Below, one piece after another: positions 47,190-55,975 of a stretch of 63,788 nucleotides of DNA. The notes under the pieces are model-generated. The model ran no database searches. It worked only from the letters and a program-made list of their open reading frames with translations, and was not told the DNA's origin. Positions within the stretch are counted from its first letter, which is position 1, and the number at the start of each line of letters is the position of its first letter. Location of the stretch: positions 1 to 63,788 of the forward strand of contig NZ_NOYD01000027.1 in assembly GCF_002258315.1 (NCBI RefSeq). Reading direction: 5' to 3'. The DNA is from Rhodococcus sp. 06-462-5. GTDB lineage: Bacteria > Actinomycetota > Actinomycetes > Mycobacteriales > Mycobacteriaceae. Position numbers and translations under genes: made by a program.

Positions 47190-47287
47190 GGTTGCAGCGC
47201 GTTGCAGTCGCCCGCTCGAAATCGGGTGCAACCAGCCGCGGTGAGCGCGGTCAGCTGCACCCGATTCGCACTGCAACCCACTGCAAC
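47190..47287. promoter_or_regulatory. Symmetric GTTGCAG half-site array (divergent operator)
   Basis: GTTGCAG occurs at 47191 and 47201 and its reverse complement CTGCAAC at 47271 and 47281, so each pair is spaced exactly 10 bases and the pairs mirror each other around 47239. Between them AATCGGGTGCA (47220-47230) is the exact inverse of 47256-47266. It lies between divergent genes and is probably bound by the AcoR-like regulator. Confidence 0.7.
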
Positions 47288-47357
47288 TCTCGACCCCTGC
47301 GCGCAACAGGAGTGTGCTGGGTCACATCGCTGGAACCACGATTCGCAAGGAGTTTCC

Positions 47358-49199
47358 ATGACCCAGACCATCGAGCCGGTCGAGATCACCCGCACGCACA
47401 CCCCGCAGGAACGGGTCGACGAGTGGCTGTCGAAGTTCGAGGAGGCCCTGGTCGCACGTGACATCCCCCGGGTAGCCGGCATGTTCGCCGTCAGCAGCTT
47501 CTGGCGCGATCTAGTCACGTTCACCTGGAATCTCAAAACTGTCGAAGGCCGTGACGGTGTCAGCGACATGCTGTCCGAGCGCCTCGACGACACCGATCCG
47601 ACGGGCTTCCACACCACCGAGGTCCCCGACGAGGCGGACGGAGTGGTCTCGGCGTGGATCGAGTTCGAGACCGCCACGAGCCGCGGCAAAGGACATCTGC
47701 GCCTGACGGTGGACGCGGACACGGGCGAGGACGTGGCCTGGACTCTGCTGACCACGATGCAGGAACTCAAGGGCCACGAGGAGCGTCAGGGCAAGTCGCG
47801 CATCAAGGGCGCGGTGCACGGCTCGAATGCCGATACCCAGAACTGGGCGGAGAAGAAGGAGATCGAAGAGAAGGAACTCGGCTACAGCGTGCAGCCGTAC
47901 GCCCTCGTCGTCGGCGGAGGCCAGGGCGGTATCGCTCTGGGCGCGCGGTTCCGGCAGCTGGGTGTGCCTGCGATCGTCGTCGACCGGGCCGAGCGCCCCG
48001 GTGATCAGTGGCGCGGCCGGTACAAGTCACTGTGCCTGCACGATCCGGTCTGGTACGACCATCTCCCCTACCTGCCGTTCCCGGCGAACTGGCCGGTGTT
48101 CGCGCCGAAGGACAAGATCGGCGACTGGCTCGAGATGTACACCAAGGTCATGGAAGTGCCGTACTGGACCAAGACCACTGCGAAGTCCGCAACCTACGAC
48201 GAGGTGGCGAAGGAGTGGACGGTCGTCGTCGATCGCGACGGTGAGGAAGTGATTCTGCGGCCCAAGCAGCTGGTGATGGCCACCGGAATGTCCGGTAAGA
48301 AGAACGTCCCCAACTTCCCCGGCATGGACGAGTTCGAGGGCGAGCAGCACCATTCCAGCGAACACCCCGGTCCCGACGCGTATGTCGGCAAGCGCGTCGT
48401 GGTGGTGGGCTCGAACAATTCTGCGCACGACATCTGCAAGGCGCTGTACGAGACTGGCGTCGACGTGACGATGCTGCAACGCTCGTCCACTCACATCGTC
48501 AAGTCCGATTCGCTGTGCGAGATCGCGCTCGGGGACCTGTACTCCGAACGGGCCGTCGAATCCGGAATGACCACGGGCAAGGCCGATCTGACGTTCGCGT
48601 CGTTGCCGTACCGGATCATGCACGAGTTCCAGATTCCGGTGTATCAGCAGATCGCGGAGCAGGACAAAGATTTCTACGACCGGCTGGAGAAGGCCGGGTT
48701 CCAACTCGATTTCGGTGACGACGGATCCGGTCTGTTCATGAAGTACCTGCGCCGCGGCTCGGGCTACTACATCGACGTCGGCGCATCCGAGCTGGTCGCG
48801 GACGGCAAGATCAAACTCGTTGCCGGACAGGTCGACCGGATCAGCAAGACCGGCGTCGTGCTCGACGACGGCACCGAGCTATCGGCGGATCTCATCGTCT
48901 ACGCCACCGGCTACGGCTCGATGAACGGCTGGGTTGCCGACCTTATCGACCAGGAGACGGCGGACAAGGTCGGCAAGTGCTGGGGACTCGGCTCGGACAC
49001 CACCAAGGATCCCGGTCCGTGGGAGGGCGAGCAGCGCAACATGTGGAAGCCGACGCAGCAAGAGAACTTCTGGTTCCACGGCGGCAATCTGCACCAGTCG
49101 CGGCACTATTCGCTCTACCTGGCACTCCAGATCAAGGCGCGCTACGAGGGCATCGACACACCGGTCTACGGGTTGCAGGAAGTGCATCACCTTCGGTGA
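47358..49199 (+). CDS. SnoaL-like domain fused to FAD-dependent monooxygenase
   Basis: 613 residues from the ATG 47358, with AAGGAG 5 bases upstream. Residues 1-150 look like a SnoaL/NTF2-like domain (WLSKFEEALVARDIPRVAGMF...FWRDLVTFTWNL). Residues 170-600 are a flavoprotein monooxygenase of the FMO/YUCCA kind: FAD site VVGGGQGGIALGARF, a fingerprint FEGEQHHSSEHPG, NADPH site VVVVGSNNSAHDIC and YATGYGSMNGW. Divergent from the butanediol genes and sharing their operator, so it may act on the same or a related ketone. Substrate unknown. Confidence 0.85.
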   Translation: MTQTIEPVEITRTHTPQERVDEWLSKFEEALVARDIPRVAGMFAVSSFWRDLVTFTWNLKTVEGRDGVSDMLSERLDDTDPTGFHTTEVPDEADGVVSAWIEFETATSRGKGHLRLTVDADTGEDVAWTLLTTMQELKGHEERQGKSRIKGAVHGSNADTQNWAEKKEIEEKELGYSVQPYALVVGGGQGGIALGARFRQLGVPAIVVDRAERPGDQWRGRYKSLCLHDPVWYDHLPYLPFPANWPVFAPKDKIGDWLEMYTKVMEVPYWTKTTAKSATYDEVAKEWTVVVDRDGEEVILRPKQLVMATGMSGKKNVPNFPGMDEFEGEQHHSSEHPGPDAYVGKRVVVVGSNNSAHDICKALYETGVDVTMLQRSSTHIVKSDSLCEIALGDLYSERAVESGMTTGKADLTFASLPYRIMHEFQIPVYQQIAEQDKDFYDRLEKAGFQLDFGDDGSGLFMKYLRRGSGYYIDVGASELVADGKIKLVAGQVDRISKTGVVLDDGTELSADLIVYATGYGSMNGWVADLIDQETADKVGKCWGLGSDTTKDPGPWEGEQRNMWKPTQQENFWFHGGNLHQSRHYSLYLALQIKARYEGIDTPVYGLQEVHHLR

Positions 49200-49214
49200 C
49201 CCACGTGCGCGGAA

Positions 49215-49589
49215 CTAGATCAACCGCGTCCGAAGCAAGCAGAACTCGTTGCCCTCGGGATCGGCGAGCACGTGCCATTGCTCGGTGCCCGTCTGGCCCA
49301 CATCGGCCGGGCGGGCACCGAGCGCGAGGAGCCGTCCCAGTTCGTCGTCCTGATCCCGGTCGGTGGGGTTGACGTCGATGTGCAGCCGACCTTTTCCCGT
49401 TCGCGGCTGCTCGTGTCTGCTCAGGATGATCGTGGGCTGGGGCCCGCCGAATCCCTCGGCCGGCCCGATCTCGATCAGTTCCTCGCCCTCGCGATCGAGT
49501 ACGACGAAACCGAGTACCTCGCACCAGAATCGAGCCAACAGTTCCGGGTTACGGCATTCGAGGACGAGTTCACTGATGCGGCATGCCAT
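49215..49589 (-). CDS. VOC-family protein (glyoxalase-like)
   Basis: 124 residues with the two beta-alpha-beta-beta-beta modules of the vicinal oxygen chelate fold: ELVLECRNPELLARFWCEVLGF at the start and HVLADPEGNEFCLLR at the end, with an LHIDVNP strand in the middle supplying a possible metal ligand. Such stand-alone proteins include glyoxalases and resistance proteins; no activity can be assigned. It converges on the flavoprotein gene. Confidence 0.85.
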   Translation of the reverse strand: MACRISELVLECRNPELLARFWCEVLGFVVLDREGEELIEIGPAEGFGGPQPTIILSRHEQPRTGKGRLHIDVNPTDRDQDDELGRLLALGARPADVGQTGTEQWHVLADPEGNEFCLLRTRLI

Positions 49590-49602
49590 GTGTCCCTCTC
49601 GG

Positions 49603-50973
49603 CTACGTTCGGTCGTACAGGTCGATGGCCTGAGCCTTCTTGATCAGCGCATCCTCGGATCGCACCTGCGCGAGGTTGACGACTCGGGTCGGCAGCACCG
49701 AGGAATACAGCCAGTCGGTCGCCACCCGCACTCGCGCCGAGACCGTCGGCAACGCGTAGAGGTGATATCCGCGCGCGACGAACTTCGCCACCGGTCCGGT
49801 CAGCGGAATGCCGAGAGGCTTTGCGACGCCGTCGAATCCGCCGAGATCGGCGACCAACCCCAGATCCTTGTGCTTGTACGGACGTGCCTGCCCGACGCCC
49901 ATCGACGCCGCGACATTGCGTGCGACGGCAACACCCTGACGTTGGGCGTGCTGAGCCGTCGGTGGTGTCGGCTTCGACGGGTCGGCGGCGAGATCGGGGA
50001 CTGCGGCCGCGTCGCCGATCGCCCAGACGTCCGATACGTCGGGGACAGTCATGTCCGCCCGCACGACGAGGCGTCCGCCCGCTGTCGGTAGACCCAGCTG
50101 CGCGATGAGCGGGCTCGGTGCGACGCCTGCTCCCCAGACCAGAGTTCGGGACGGGATGACCTCGTCGTCGGTGAGCGTCACCGACGTTGCAGTGGCCGCG
50201 GCCACCGACACCCCGAGCCGGACGTCGACGCCTCGCTCGGCGAGTACGGCGAGCGCTTCTCGGCCGAGTCGCTCACCGAGCTCGGGGAGTACCGCGTCGG
50301 CGACGTCGACGAGTACCCAGCGCACCTCGTCGGGGTCGACGCTCGCCCAACGGGATGCGATGCCTCGAACCCAGTTCTGCATCTGGGCAACGAATTCGGT
50401 GCCCGTGTAGCCCGCGCCCACGGCCACCACCGTCAACCGTTCGGCGCGTTCGCTCCGGCCGTCCGGGGTATCGGGCAGGGCGTCGGCCGCGTCGAGTTGC
50501 GCGAGCACATGGTTGCGGATGTAGACCGCCTCGCTCAACGTCTTGAGCCCGTACGCATGCTCGTCGACGCCGGGGATGTCGAACTGCTTGGTCACCGAAC
50601 CGGGCGCGAGTATCAGCCTGTCCCACTCGAGCGTCGAGTCACCGTCGGGGCCGGTCACCGTCAGCTCGCGCGACTCGAAATCTACGGTGGTGACGTGACC
50701 GAGCACCAACTTTACGCGCGGCAGTGCCTGACGGGTGGAGACGGCGATGTCCCGCGGATCGAGCACGCCGGTGGCGACCTCCGGCAGCAGCGGACTGTAG
50801 AGCAGGTAGTCGGTGGGGGCCACCAATGTCAGCACGGCGCGATCGGGCCCCAGCAGCTTCGTCAGCCGCTGCAAAGCGTTGAATCCACCGAACCCGCCAC
50901 CGACCACCACGACGCGAGCAGGCCGCGCGGGGGCCGGAGAACTCGTACCGAAACCGGGAAGGAATCTGCGCAT
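49603..50973 (-). CDS. Type II NADH dehydrogenase-like NAD(P)/FAD oxidoreductase
   Basis: 456 residues. FAD site RVVVVGGGFGGFNALQRL, NADH site LTVVAVGAGYTGTEFVAQM, second FAD motif VWAIGDAAAVPD and the quinone-site sequence PPTAQHAQRQGVAVARN. The C-terminal GYHLYALPT...DWLYSSVLPTRVVNL gives the amphipathic membrane-binding helices of NDH-2. It probably passes electrons from NADH to menaquinone, though some family members use other partners. It stands alone rather than in an operon with respiratory genes. Confidence 0.88.
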   Translation of the reverse strand: MRRFLPGFGTSSPAPARPARVVVVGGGFGGFNALQRLTKLLGPDRAVLTLVAPTDYLLYSPLLPEVATGVLDPRDIAVSTRQALPRVKLVLGHVTTVDFESRELTVTGPDGDSTLEWDRLILAPGSVTKQFDIPGVDEHAYGLKTLSEAVYIRNHVLAQLDAADALPDTPDGRSERAERLTVVAVGAGYTGTEFVAQMQNWVRGIASRWASVDPDEVRWVLVDVADAVLPELGERLGREALAVLAERGVDVRLGVSVAAATATSVTLTDDEVIPSRTLVWGAGVAPSPLIAQLGLPTAGGRLVVRADMTVPDVSDVWAIGDAAAVPDLAADPSKPTPPTAQHAQRQGVAVARNVAASMGVGQARPYKHKDLGLVADLGGFDGVAKPLGIPLTGPVAKFVARGYHLYALPTVSARVRVATDWLYSSVLPTRVVNLAQVRSEDALIKKAQAIDLYDRT

Positions 50974-51036
50974 ATCCGAGATTAACCCGACGGCGAGCGA
51001 CCTCGCAGACGACGTTCGCAGGTTGCGGAGAGGAGG

Positions 51037-52509
51037 TCAGCGCACCCCGTCCCACACCGCGCGTGTCGCCGGCCTCGGGTCGAGCGCGACGCCGGGCTCG
51101 TTGCCGAACATCATCACGGCGCGGTCGGTGCCGTACGGGTCCCAGCCGGGAGAGCCGTCGCGCACGAAGTCGACCCAGGCGCGGTGCATCCGGTCGGCCA
51201 CCCGCTGCGGCGCATTCGGTCCCGTAATGCGCTCGGTCTCGGGCTTGTGCAGCATGTCGAACACGAACGGGATCTCGAGTGCGTGGCAGGCACCGAGATC
51301 GCCGTCGAACAACGATGAGCGCCAGGTGAATTCGTAGACGAAGGCGTTGCCGGACCGCGCTTCGACCAGGCGCGTGGCCGGAATCCGAAAGAACCAGTCG
51401 GTCATGACGGCGATCATCAGCTCGCCCGCCGAGGCGTCGGGCAGCTGTTCGCGGTACTTCTCCAGCGCCGACGGATCGGCTCGGTACCCGGCGAGGACCA
51501 TCTTCACGTAGTCCTCGGTGATATGTGGGACCAGCCCGGCCGGAACGATGAAGAACGCGTGCTCCTCGCTGGTGGTTCCGATCAACACGTCCACCTGCGC
51601 GCTCGCACCGTCGCTGATGCGTGAAAAGGGCAGGGCTGGAACGACATCGCCGTCGATGTACGGCTCGAAGGCCATTACGTTCAGGGCCAACTCACCCCAC
51701 GCTCCGGTCGGGGCCTCGGCGGTGATCCGATCGGACAGTTCGCGTTGTGCGTCCACCAACGCGTCCACCGGTACCGAACCCAGGCCGTCGACCGAGGCAT
51801 CGACGCCGAGCGACGACGCCAACGCCGCAGAGACCTTCGCGGCGGTCTCGGCGGTGATGACGTGGTGCCCGGCTCCGCTCTGCAGAATCGCCCGCTGGAA
51901 GAGCCCGTCGGCACGGGGCATCGACATCAGGGTGCCGACGCTCATCGCCCCGGCAGATTCTCCCGCGATGGTCACCTGCGCGGGGTCGCCGCCGTAGGAG
52001 GCGATGTGGTCACGTACCCATTCGAGCGCCGCGACCTGGTCCAGCATCCCGCGGTTGGCCGGGGCACCGTCGATCAGTGCGAAACCGTCGACTCCGAGGC
52101 GGTAGTTGATCACCACGGCCACGACGCCGTCTCGTGCGAACGCAGAACCCTCGTACGTGGGAATGGCGTTGCTGCCGTTGACGAATGCGCCGCCGTGGAT
52201 CCAGACGAACACCGGTGCCGATCCGCCGACGTCGGGGGTGAAGACGTTGACGTTCAGGCAGTCGTCACCGGGTATCACCGGCTCGCTGAGGATCTCGCTG
52301 GTCGGCGGTCGATATCCCACCTTGGGGACGGTGGCCCCGAGCTCGAGGGCGTCGCGAACACCGTCCCACGTGGGCGGCGGCGAGGGTGCCTGGAATCGAC
52401 GAGGCCCGAACGGGGCCTCAGCGTACGGAACTCCGAGAAACGAGATGATGCCTGCGCCGGTCCGACCGCGAACCTGGCCCTGAGGTGTATCGACAGTGAT
52501 CGTGTCCAT
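51037..52509 (-). CDS. Carboxylesterase, type B family
   Basis: 490 residues of the para-nitrobenzyl esterase kind. GIISFLGVPYAEAPFGPRRF, DCLNVNVFTPD, the oxyanion hole VWIHGGAFVNGS and the nucleophile elbow VTIAGESAGAMSVGTLM are present; the His lies in GACHALEIPFVFDML. No signal peptide, so it is cytosolic. Broad ester substrates are likely. Flanked by NDH-2 and an aldo/keto reductase on the same strand with gaps of 63 and 45 bases. Confidence 0.9.
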   Translation of the reverse strand: MDTITVDTPQGQVRGRTGAGIISFLGVPYAEAPFGPRRFQAPSPPPTWDGVRDALELGATVPKVGYRPPTSEILSEPVIPGDDCLNVNVFTPDVGGSAPVFVWIHGGAFVNGSNAIPTYEGSAFARDGVVAVVINYRLGVDGFALIDGAPANRGMLDQVAALEWVRDHIASYGGDPAQVTIAGESAGAMSVGTLMSMPRADGLFQRAILQSGAGHHVITAETAAKVSAALASSLGVDASVDGLGSVPVDALVDAQRELSDRITAEAPTGAWGELALNVMAFEPYIDGDVVPALPFSRISDGASAQVDVLIGTTSEEHAFFIVPAGLVPHITEDYVKMVLAGYRADPSALEKYREQLPDASAGELMIAVMTDWFFRIPATRLVEARSGNAFVYEFTWRSSLFDGDLGACHALEIPFVFDMLHKPETERITGPNAPQRVADRMHRAWVDFVRDGSPGWDPYGTDRAVMMFGNEPGVALDPRPATRAVWDGVR

Positions 52510-52554
52510 ACCTCATTACTACCCTGTTCGGATCGGACCGACGCCCTCAGGCGG

Positions 52555-53559
52555 TCAGACCAGACGTGCCTCGGGCGAACCCGTCTTGCCCGGGTCGCGC
52601 TCCACGGAATCGCCCAGCGCGTCGTCGATCTTGGCGAGCACGTCGGCATCGAGGGTCACCTCGGAGGCCTTGATGTTCTCGGCGATCTGCTCCGGACGTG
52701 AAGCTCCGACGAGCGCTGCCGCGACGTTGTCGTTCGCCAGTACCCACGCAACGGCCAACTGCGCCATGGTGATTCCCAGATCGTCGGCGATGGGCTTCAG
52801 TTGCTGCACCCGGGTGAGCGTCTGATCGTCGAGGTAGCGCGCGATCATCTTGTCGCCGCCCTTGTCGTCCTTGGCGCGCGAGCCGTCGGGCAGGGGCTGG
52901 CCGGGGAGGTACTTTCCGGTGAGAACGCCCTGGGCGATGGGCGACCAGACGATCTGCGAGATGCCCAGTTCCTTCGACGTCGGGATCACCTGATCCTCGA
53001 TGACGCGCCACAGCGCCGAGTACTGCGGCTGGTTCGAGATGATCGAGAAGCCGTTCTGACGGGCGAGTTCCTGCCCGGCGCGTAGCTGATCGGCGGTCCA
53101 TTCGGAGACGCCGATGTAAAGCGCCTTGCCCTGGCGGACGACGTCACCGAAGGCGGCGATGGTCTCCTCCAGCGGGGTCTCGACGTCGTAGCGATGCGCC
53201 TGGTAGAGGTCCACGTAGTCGGTGCCGAGTCGACGCAGCGACGCGTCGATGCCTTCGAAGATGTGCTTGCGTGAGAGCCCGGTGTCGTTGGGGCCCTTGG
53301 GTCCGACGGGGAAGTAGACCTTGGTGAAGATCTCGAGCGATTCTCGACGCTCCCCTTTCAGCGCGTCCCCGAGCACTGTCTCGGCGGCACCGTTCGCGTA
53401 GACGTCGGCGGTGTCGAAGGTGGTGATGCCCGCATCGAGCGCCGCACGTACGCACTGGGTGGCGATGTCGTTCTCCACCTGCGATCCGTGGGTCAACCAG
53501 TTGCCGTAGGTGATCTCCGAAATCTTCAGTCCGCTGTTTCCGAGGTATCTGTAAGCCAT
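52555..53559 (-). CDS. Aldo/keto reductase (Kv-beta-like)
   Basis: 334 residues. MAYRYLGNSGLKISEITYGNW, catalytic Asp/Tyr in TFDTADVYANGAAETVLG, Lys in IFTKVYFPVG and His in LYQAHRYD make the full tetrad. The order and the SNQPQYSALWRVIEDQVIPTSKELGI segment resemble the potassium channel beta-subunit-like and glyceraldehyde-3-phosphate reductase-like AKRs. NADPH-dependent reduction of aldehydes is likely; physiological substrate unknown. Confidence 0.92.
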   Translation of the reverse strand: MAYRYLGNSGLKISEITYGNWLTHGSQVENDIATQCVRAALDAGITTFDTADVYANGAAETVLGDALKGERRESLEIFTKVYFPVGPKGPNDTGLSRKHIFEGIDASLRRLGTDYVDLYQAHRYDVETPLEETIAAFGDVVRQGKALYIGVSEWTADQLRAGQELARQNGFSIISNQPQYSALWRVIEDQVIPTSKELGISQIVWSPIAQGVLTGKYLPGQPLPDGSRAKDDKGGDKMIARYLDDQTLTRVQQLKPIADDLGITMAQLAVAWVLANDNVAAALVGASRPEQIAENIKASEVTLDADVLAKIDDALGDSVERDPGKTGSPEARLV

Positions 53560-53599
53560 GAAGAAAACGGTACTCCGGTGTCTTTCGGATCAGGTTCCT

Positions 53600-54841
53600 T
53601 CATGTCGTCTCTTCCGACGCCCGGCATCGGTTCAGAGCCCATATCCCGACGCCGCAGAGCACGACCGTTGCGAATGCACCGCCCGTCGAGAGCCACATTT
53701 CCGGCCAGGACGTGCTCCTGATGGCAGACGTCAGTGGCGTGTACGCCGTCCAGCCGTAGGTGACGACCATCGGCACGGTGATCACGACCGGCACCGCGAG
53801 GCCGAGGGTCGCCGGTGTGGGGTCGGCCGGTGTGCACGCCACGTACAGGTAGGCCGCGGCGGCCGGAAAGACGATCAGACTAGCGACATAGTGAACGTTG
53901 TCCAGCGGCGGCTGCTCAAACAGTGCGGTCGAGCAGACCACCGCCAGAACTGCGACACCGACCAGCGGACGCCCCCAACGCAATCCGAGTGCGACACCCG
54001 CCGCAACCGACACTGCAATGACAACTACGAGTCCGAGTGTCCAGACCCAGGCCGAGACACTGATACCCATTCCCGACGTGGTGGTCGAGGTGAGCAGCAC
54101 GGCCGTTCCGGCGAGGACCATCACGCCACCGCGACCCGGCAACAGGCCGGCCGCCCCGAACAGCACGGGTACGACGAGGAGGCCGAAATACCATCGACCA
54201 CCGAACCCGTATTCACCGTGGAACACGCTGTGCCCGAACAACATGTTGAGCAGTAGCCCACCGATTGCCACCAGTAGTATCGCCGCGACCGTGCGAACGC
54301 CGCGACCGGTCGCCGGGCTTTCGGCCGAGTGTTCTACGCGAGCTGCCCACACCGCTGCCAACACCACCAGCACGCAGAGCACCGGCACGACCACCGGTGT
54401 ACCCATATCGGACTCGGTGAGGTAATCGGCGTAACGCCGTGGAATGCCTGGGTACTGCAACGCTTCGATCGCGCCTGCGCTGAGCAGTCCGAGAAGGAAC
54501 GACGCGGCCAGCAGCGCCTGACGAATTCGTCCACGATCGGCATGTACTGCGCTGCATCCCAACAGAACTCCGCCTGCCATCACCTCGACGAAGTCGGACG
54601 AGAACAGCAGTACCGAGCCTGCGACGACGACAGCAGCGGCGATGGACAGACCGGCCAGCACCATCGGTCGACGAACGAACATCGCCAGACCCGACGCCAG
54701 AATCACTGCGACCGCAACTCCCCCGCCGCCGCTGGAGAACAGCACCCCGCCGAAGCCGGTGTCGCCGAAGATGTCGATGCCGTCCGACTGCATCGACAAT
54801 CCGGCCAGCAATCCGGTCAGAAGTACCCCGAGCGCAATCAT
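53600..54841 (-). CDS. Polytopic membrane protein of unknown function
   Basis: 413 residues from the ATG 54841 with about eleven predicted transmembrane helices and few charged loops. I recognise no transporter signature. The start is 7 bases after the stop of the marR gene, placing it last in a pfpI-marR-membrane protein unit. The longer upstream frame would run through marR and is rejected. Confidence 0.7.
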   Translation of the reverse strand: MIALGVLLTGLLAGLSMQSDGIDIFGDTGFGGVLFSSGGGGVAVAVILASGLAMFVRRPMVLAGLSIAAAVVVAGSVLLFSSDFVEVMAGGVLLGCSAVHADRGRIRQALLAASFLLGLLSAGAIEALQYPGIPRRYADYLTESDMGTPVVVPVLCVLVVLAAVWAARVEHSAESPATGRGVRTVAAILLVAIGGLLLNMLFGHSVFHGEYGFGGRWYFGLLVVPVLFGAAGLLPGRGGVMVLAGTAVLLTSTTTSGMGISVSAWVWTLGLVVVIAVSVAAGVALGLRWGRPLVGVAVLAVVCSTALFEQPPLDNVHYVASLIVFPAAAAYLYVACTPADPTPATLGLAVPVVITVPMVVTYGWTAYTPLTSAIRSTSWPEMWLSTGGAFATVVLCGVGIWALNRCRASEETT

Positions 54842-54848
54842 GCCCGAA

Positions 54849-55313
54849 TTATGCACTGCCGCCCCGATAGTCCCGGGATGCCACGAGGATCTTGCCGAGG
54901 GTGGCAGCGAAGGCCTGCAATTCATCCTCTCCCACAGCGGCTCCCACGGCGTCGGACCATGCATGTTGCGCGTCCCGCAGCTCTGCCACGGTGTCGCGCC
55001 CCTTGGGGGTGGGTTCCAACAGCTTGGCGCGCTTGTGGTTCGGGTTGTCGACGTACACGGCCCAGCCTTTGTCCACCAACAGATTTGCCGTCCGCTGCAC
55101 GCTCTGTCGTGCCAACCCCAGCCCGACGCGTCGCGCGATGTCGGCGACCGACAGCGGCTCGTCCAGGGCGGCTCCGAGAACCTGCCACCACGCCGGAGTC
55201 AGACCCGTCGGCTCGGTGATGTCGTGTGCGGCAGCGAGGAATTCGCCGTTGAGCTCGAAGACGGGCAACACCAACGATGTCAGCGCATCACCCTCGGGGG
55301 TGCGTTGCGTCAT
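54849..55313 (-). CDS. MarR-family transcriptional regulator
   Basis: 154 residues. The winged helix is LSVADIARRVGLGLARQSVQRTANLLVDKGWAVYVDNPNHKRAKLLEPTPKG, in which the Gln-containing recognition helix and the NPNHKRAK wing are typical of MarR. The ATG overlaps the pfpI stop (ATGA). Two palindromes upstream of pfpI are probably its operators, giving an autoregulated unit. Confidence 0.9.
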   Translation of the reverse strand: MTQRTPEGDALTSLVLPVFELNGEFLAAAHDITEPTGLTPAWWQVLGAALDEPLSVADIARRVGLGLARQSVQRTANLLVDKGWAVYVDNPNHKRAKLLEPTPKGRDTVAELRDAQHAWSDAVGAAVGEDELQAFAATLGKILVASRDYRGGSA

Positions 55314-55909
55314 GCGCCCGCGAGCTGGTCGTAGTACTTACGCTCCCCCGTCGTGTAGAGGCCGTACCAGGCATCGACGACAGGTTGCGGAAACACGTTC
55401 AGCTTCTCGAAGACCAGCTTCGCGAACTCGAGCGGGTTCACGCCTCCCGCGGTGATCACGGTGCCGTCGGACACCGCCTTCTCGTCGCGATAGTGCTCCG
55501 ATCCCCGATATTCGGTTGCCTGCGTGAGGAACTCGGCGGCATTCGAGGTATGCGGCCGGTCGTCGAGCAGTCCGGTCCTGGCCAAACCCAATGTGGCCCC
55601 ACAGATCGCGGCGACCGGTTTCCCCGCCGCAACCAGTTCGGCGGCCAGCTTCAGCACCGTGTCGTGCCCGAAGTCCCAACTGTCCGCGCCGGGCAGAATC
55701 AGGGCATCGAGGGCAGGAAGATCGGCGACCGCGGCGTCGGGCGTGATGCGCAAACCGCCCTTCGTCGTGACGGCCTCCCCAGTCTCGGAGGCGACGATCA
55801 GCCGGTTGGCGTCCGGGTCCTGCTCACGGGCCATGGCGAGTCCGGCGGTGAGGTATCCGTACTCCCAGTCGGCCATGGTGTCGGTGGCATAGAGCGCAAT
55901 GGTGATCAT
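55310..55909 (-). CDS. DJ-1/PfpI-family protein (type 1 glutamine amidotransferase-like)
   Basis: 199 residues. The nucleophile elbow KPVAAICGATLGLARTGLL with its reactive Cys, and LILPGADSW and the N-terminal ITIALYATDTMADWEYGYLTAG give the class I amidotransferase-like fold. It resembles YdeA/transcriptional-like DJ-1 proteins of unknown substrate; a protective glyoxalase or chaperone role is possible. It heads a unit with marR and a membrane protein gene. Confidence 0.88.
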   Translation of the reverse strand: MITIALYATDTMADWEYGYLTAGLAMAREQDPDANRLIVASETGEAVTTKGGLRITPDAAVADLPALDALILPGADSWDFGHDTVLKLAAELVAAGKPVAAICGATLGLARTGLLDDRPHTSNAAEFLTQATEYRGSEHYRDEKAVSDGTVITAGGVNPLEFAKLVFEKLNVFPQPVVDAWYGLYTTGERKYYDQLAGA

Positions 55910-55928
55910 CGGGACGTCCTCGCATCGA

Positions 55929-55975
55929 TTGACAGGATGCTGTCAATCATCACTCCATCGACAGGAGGCTGTCAA
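55929..55975. promoter_or_regulatory. Twin palindromic MarR operators upstream of pfpI
   Basis: TTGACAG-GATG-CTGTCAA (55929-55946) and TCGACAG-GAGG-CTGTCAA (55958-55975) are near-identical inverted repeats 29 bases apart, 20 bases upstream of the pfpI start. The second overlaps the end of the uridine kinase gene. Confidence 0.75.
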
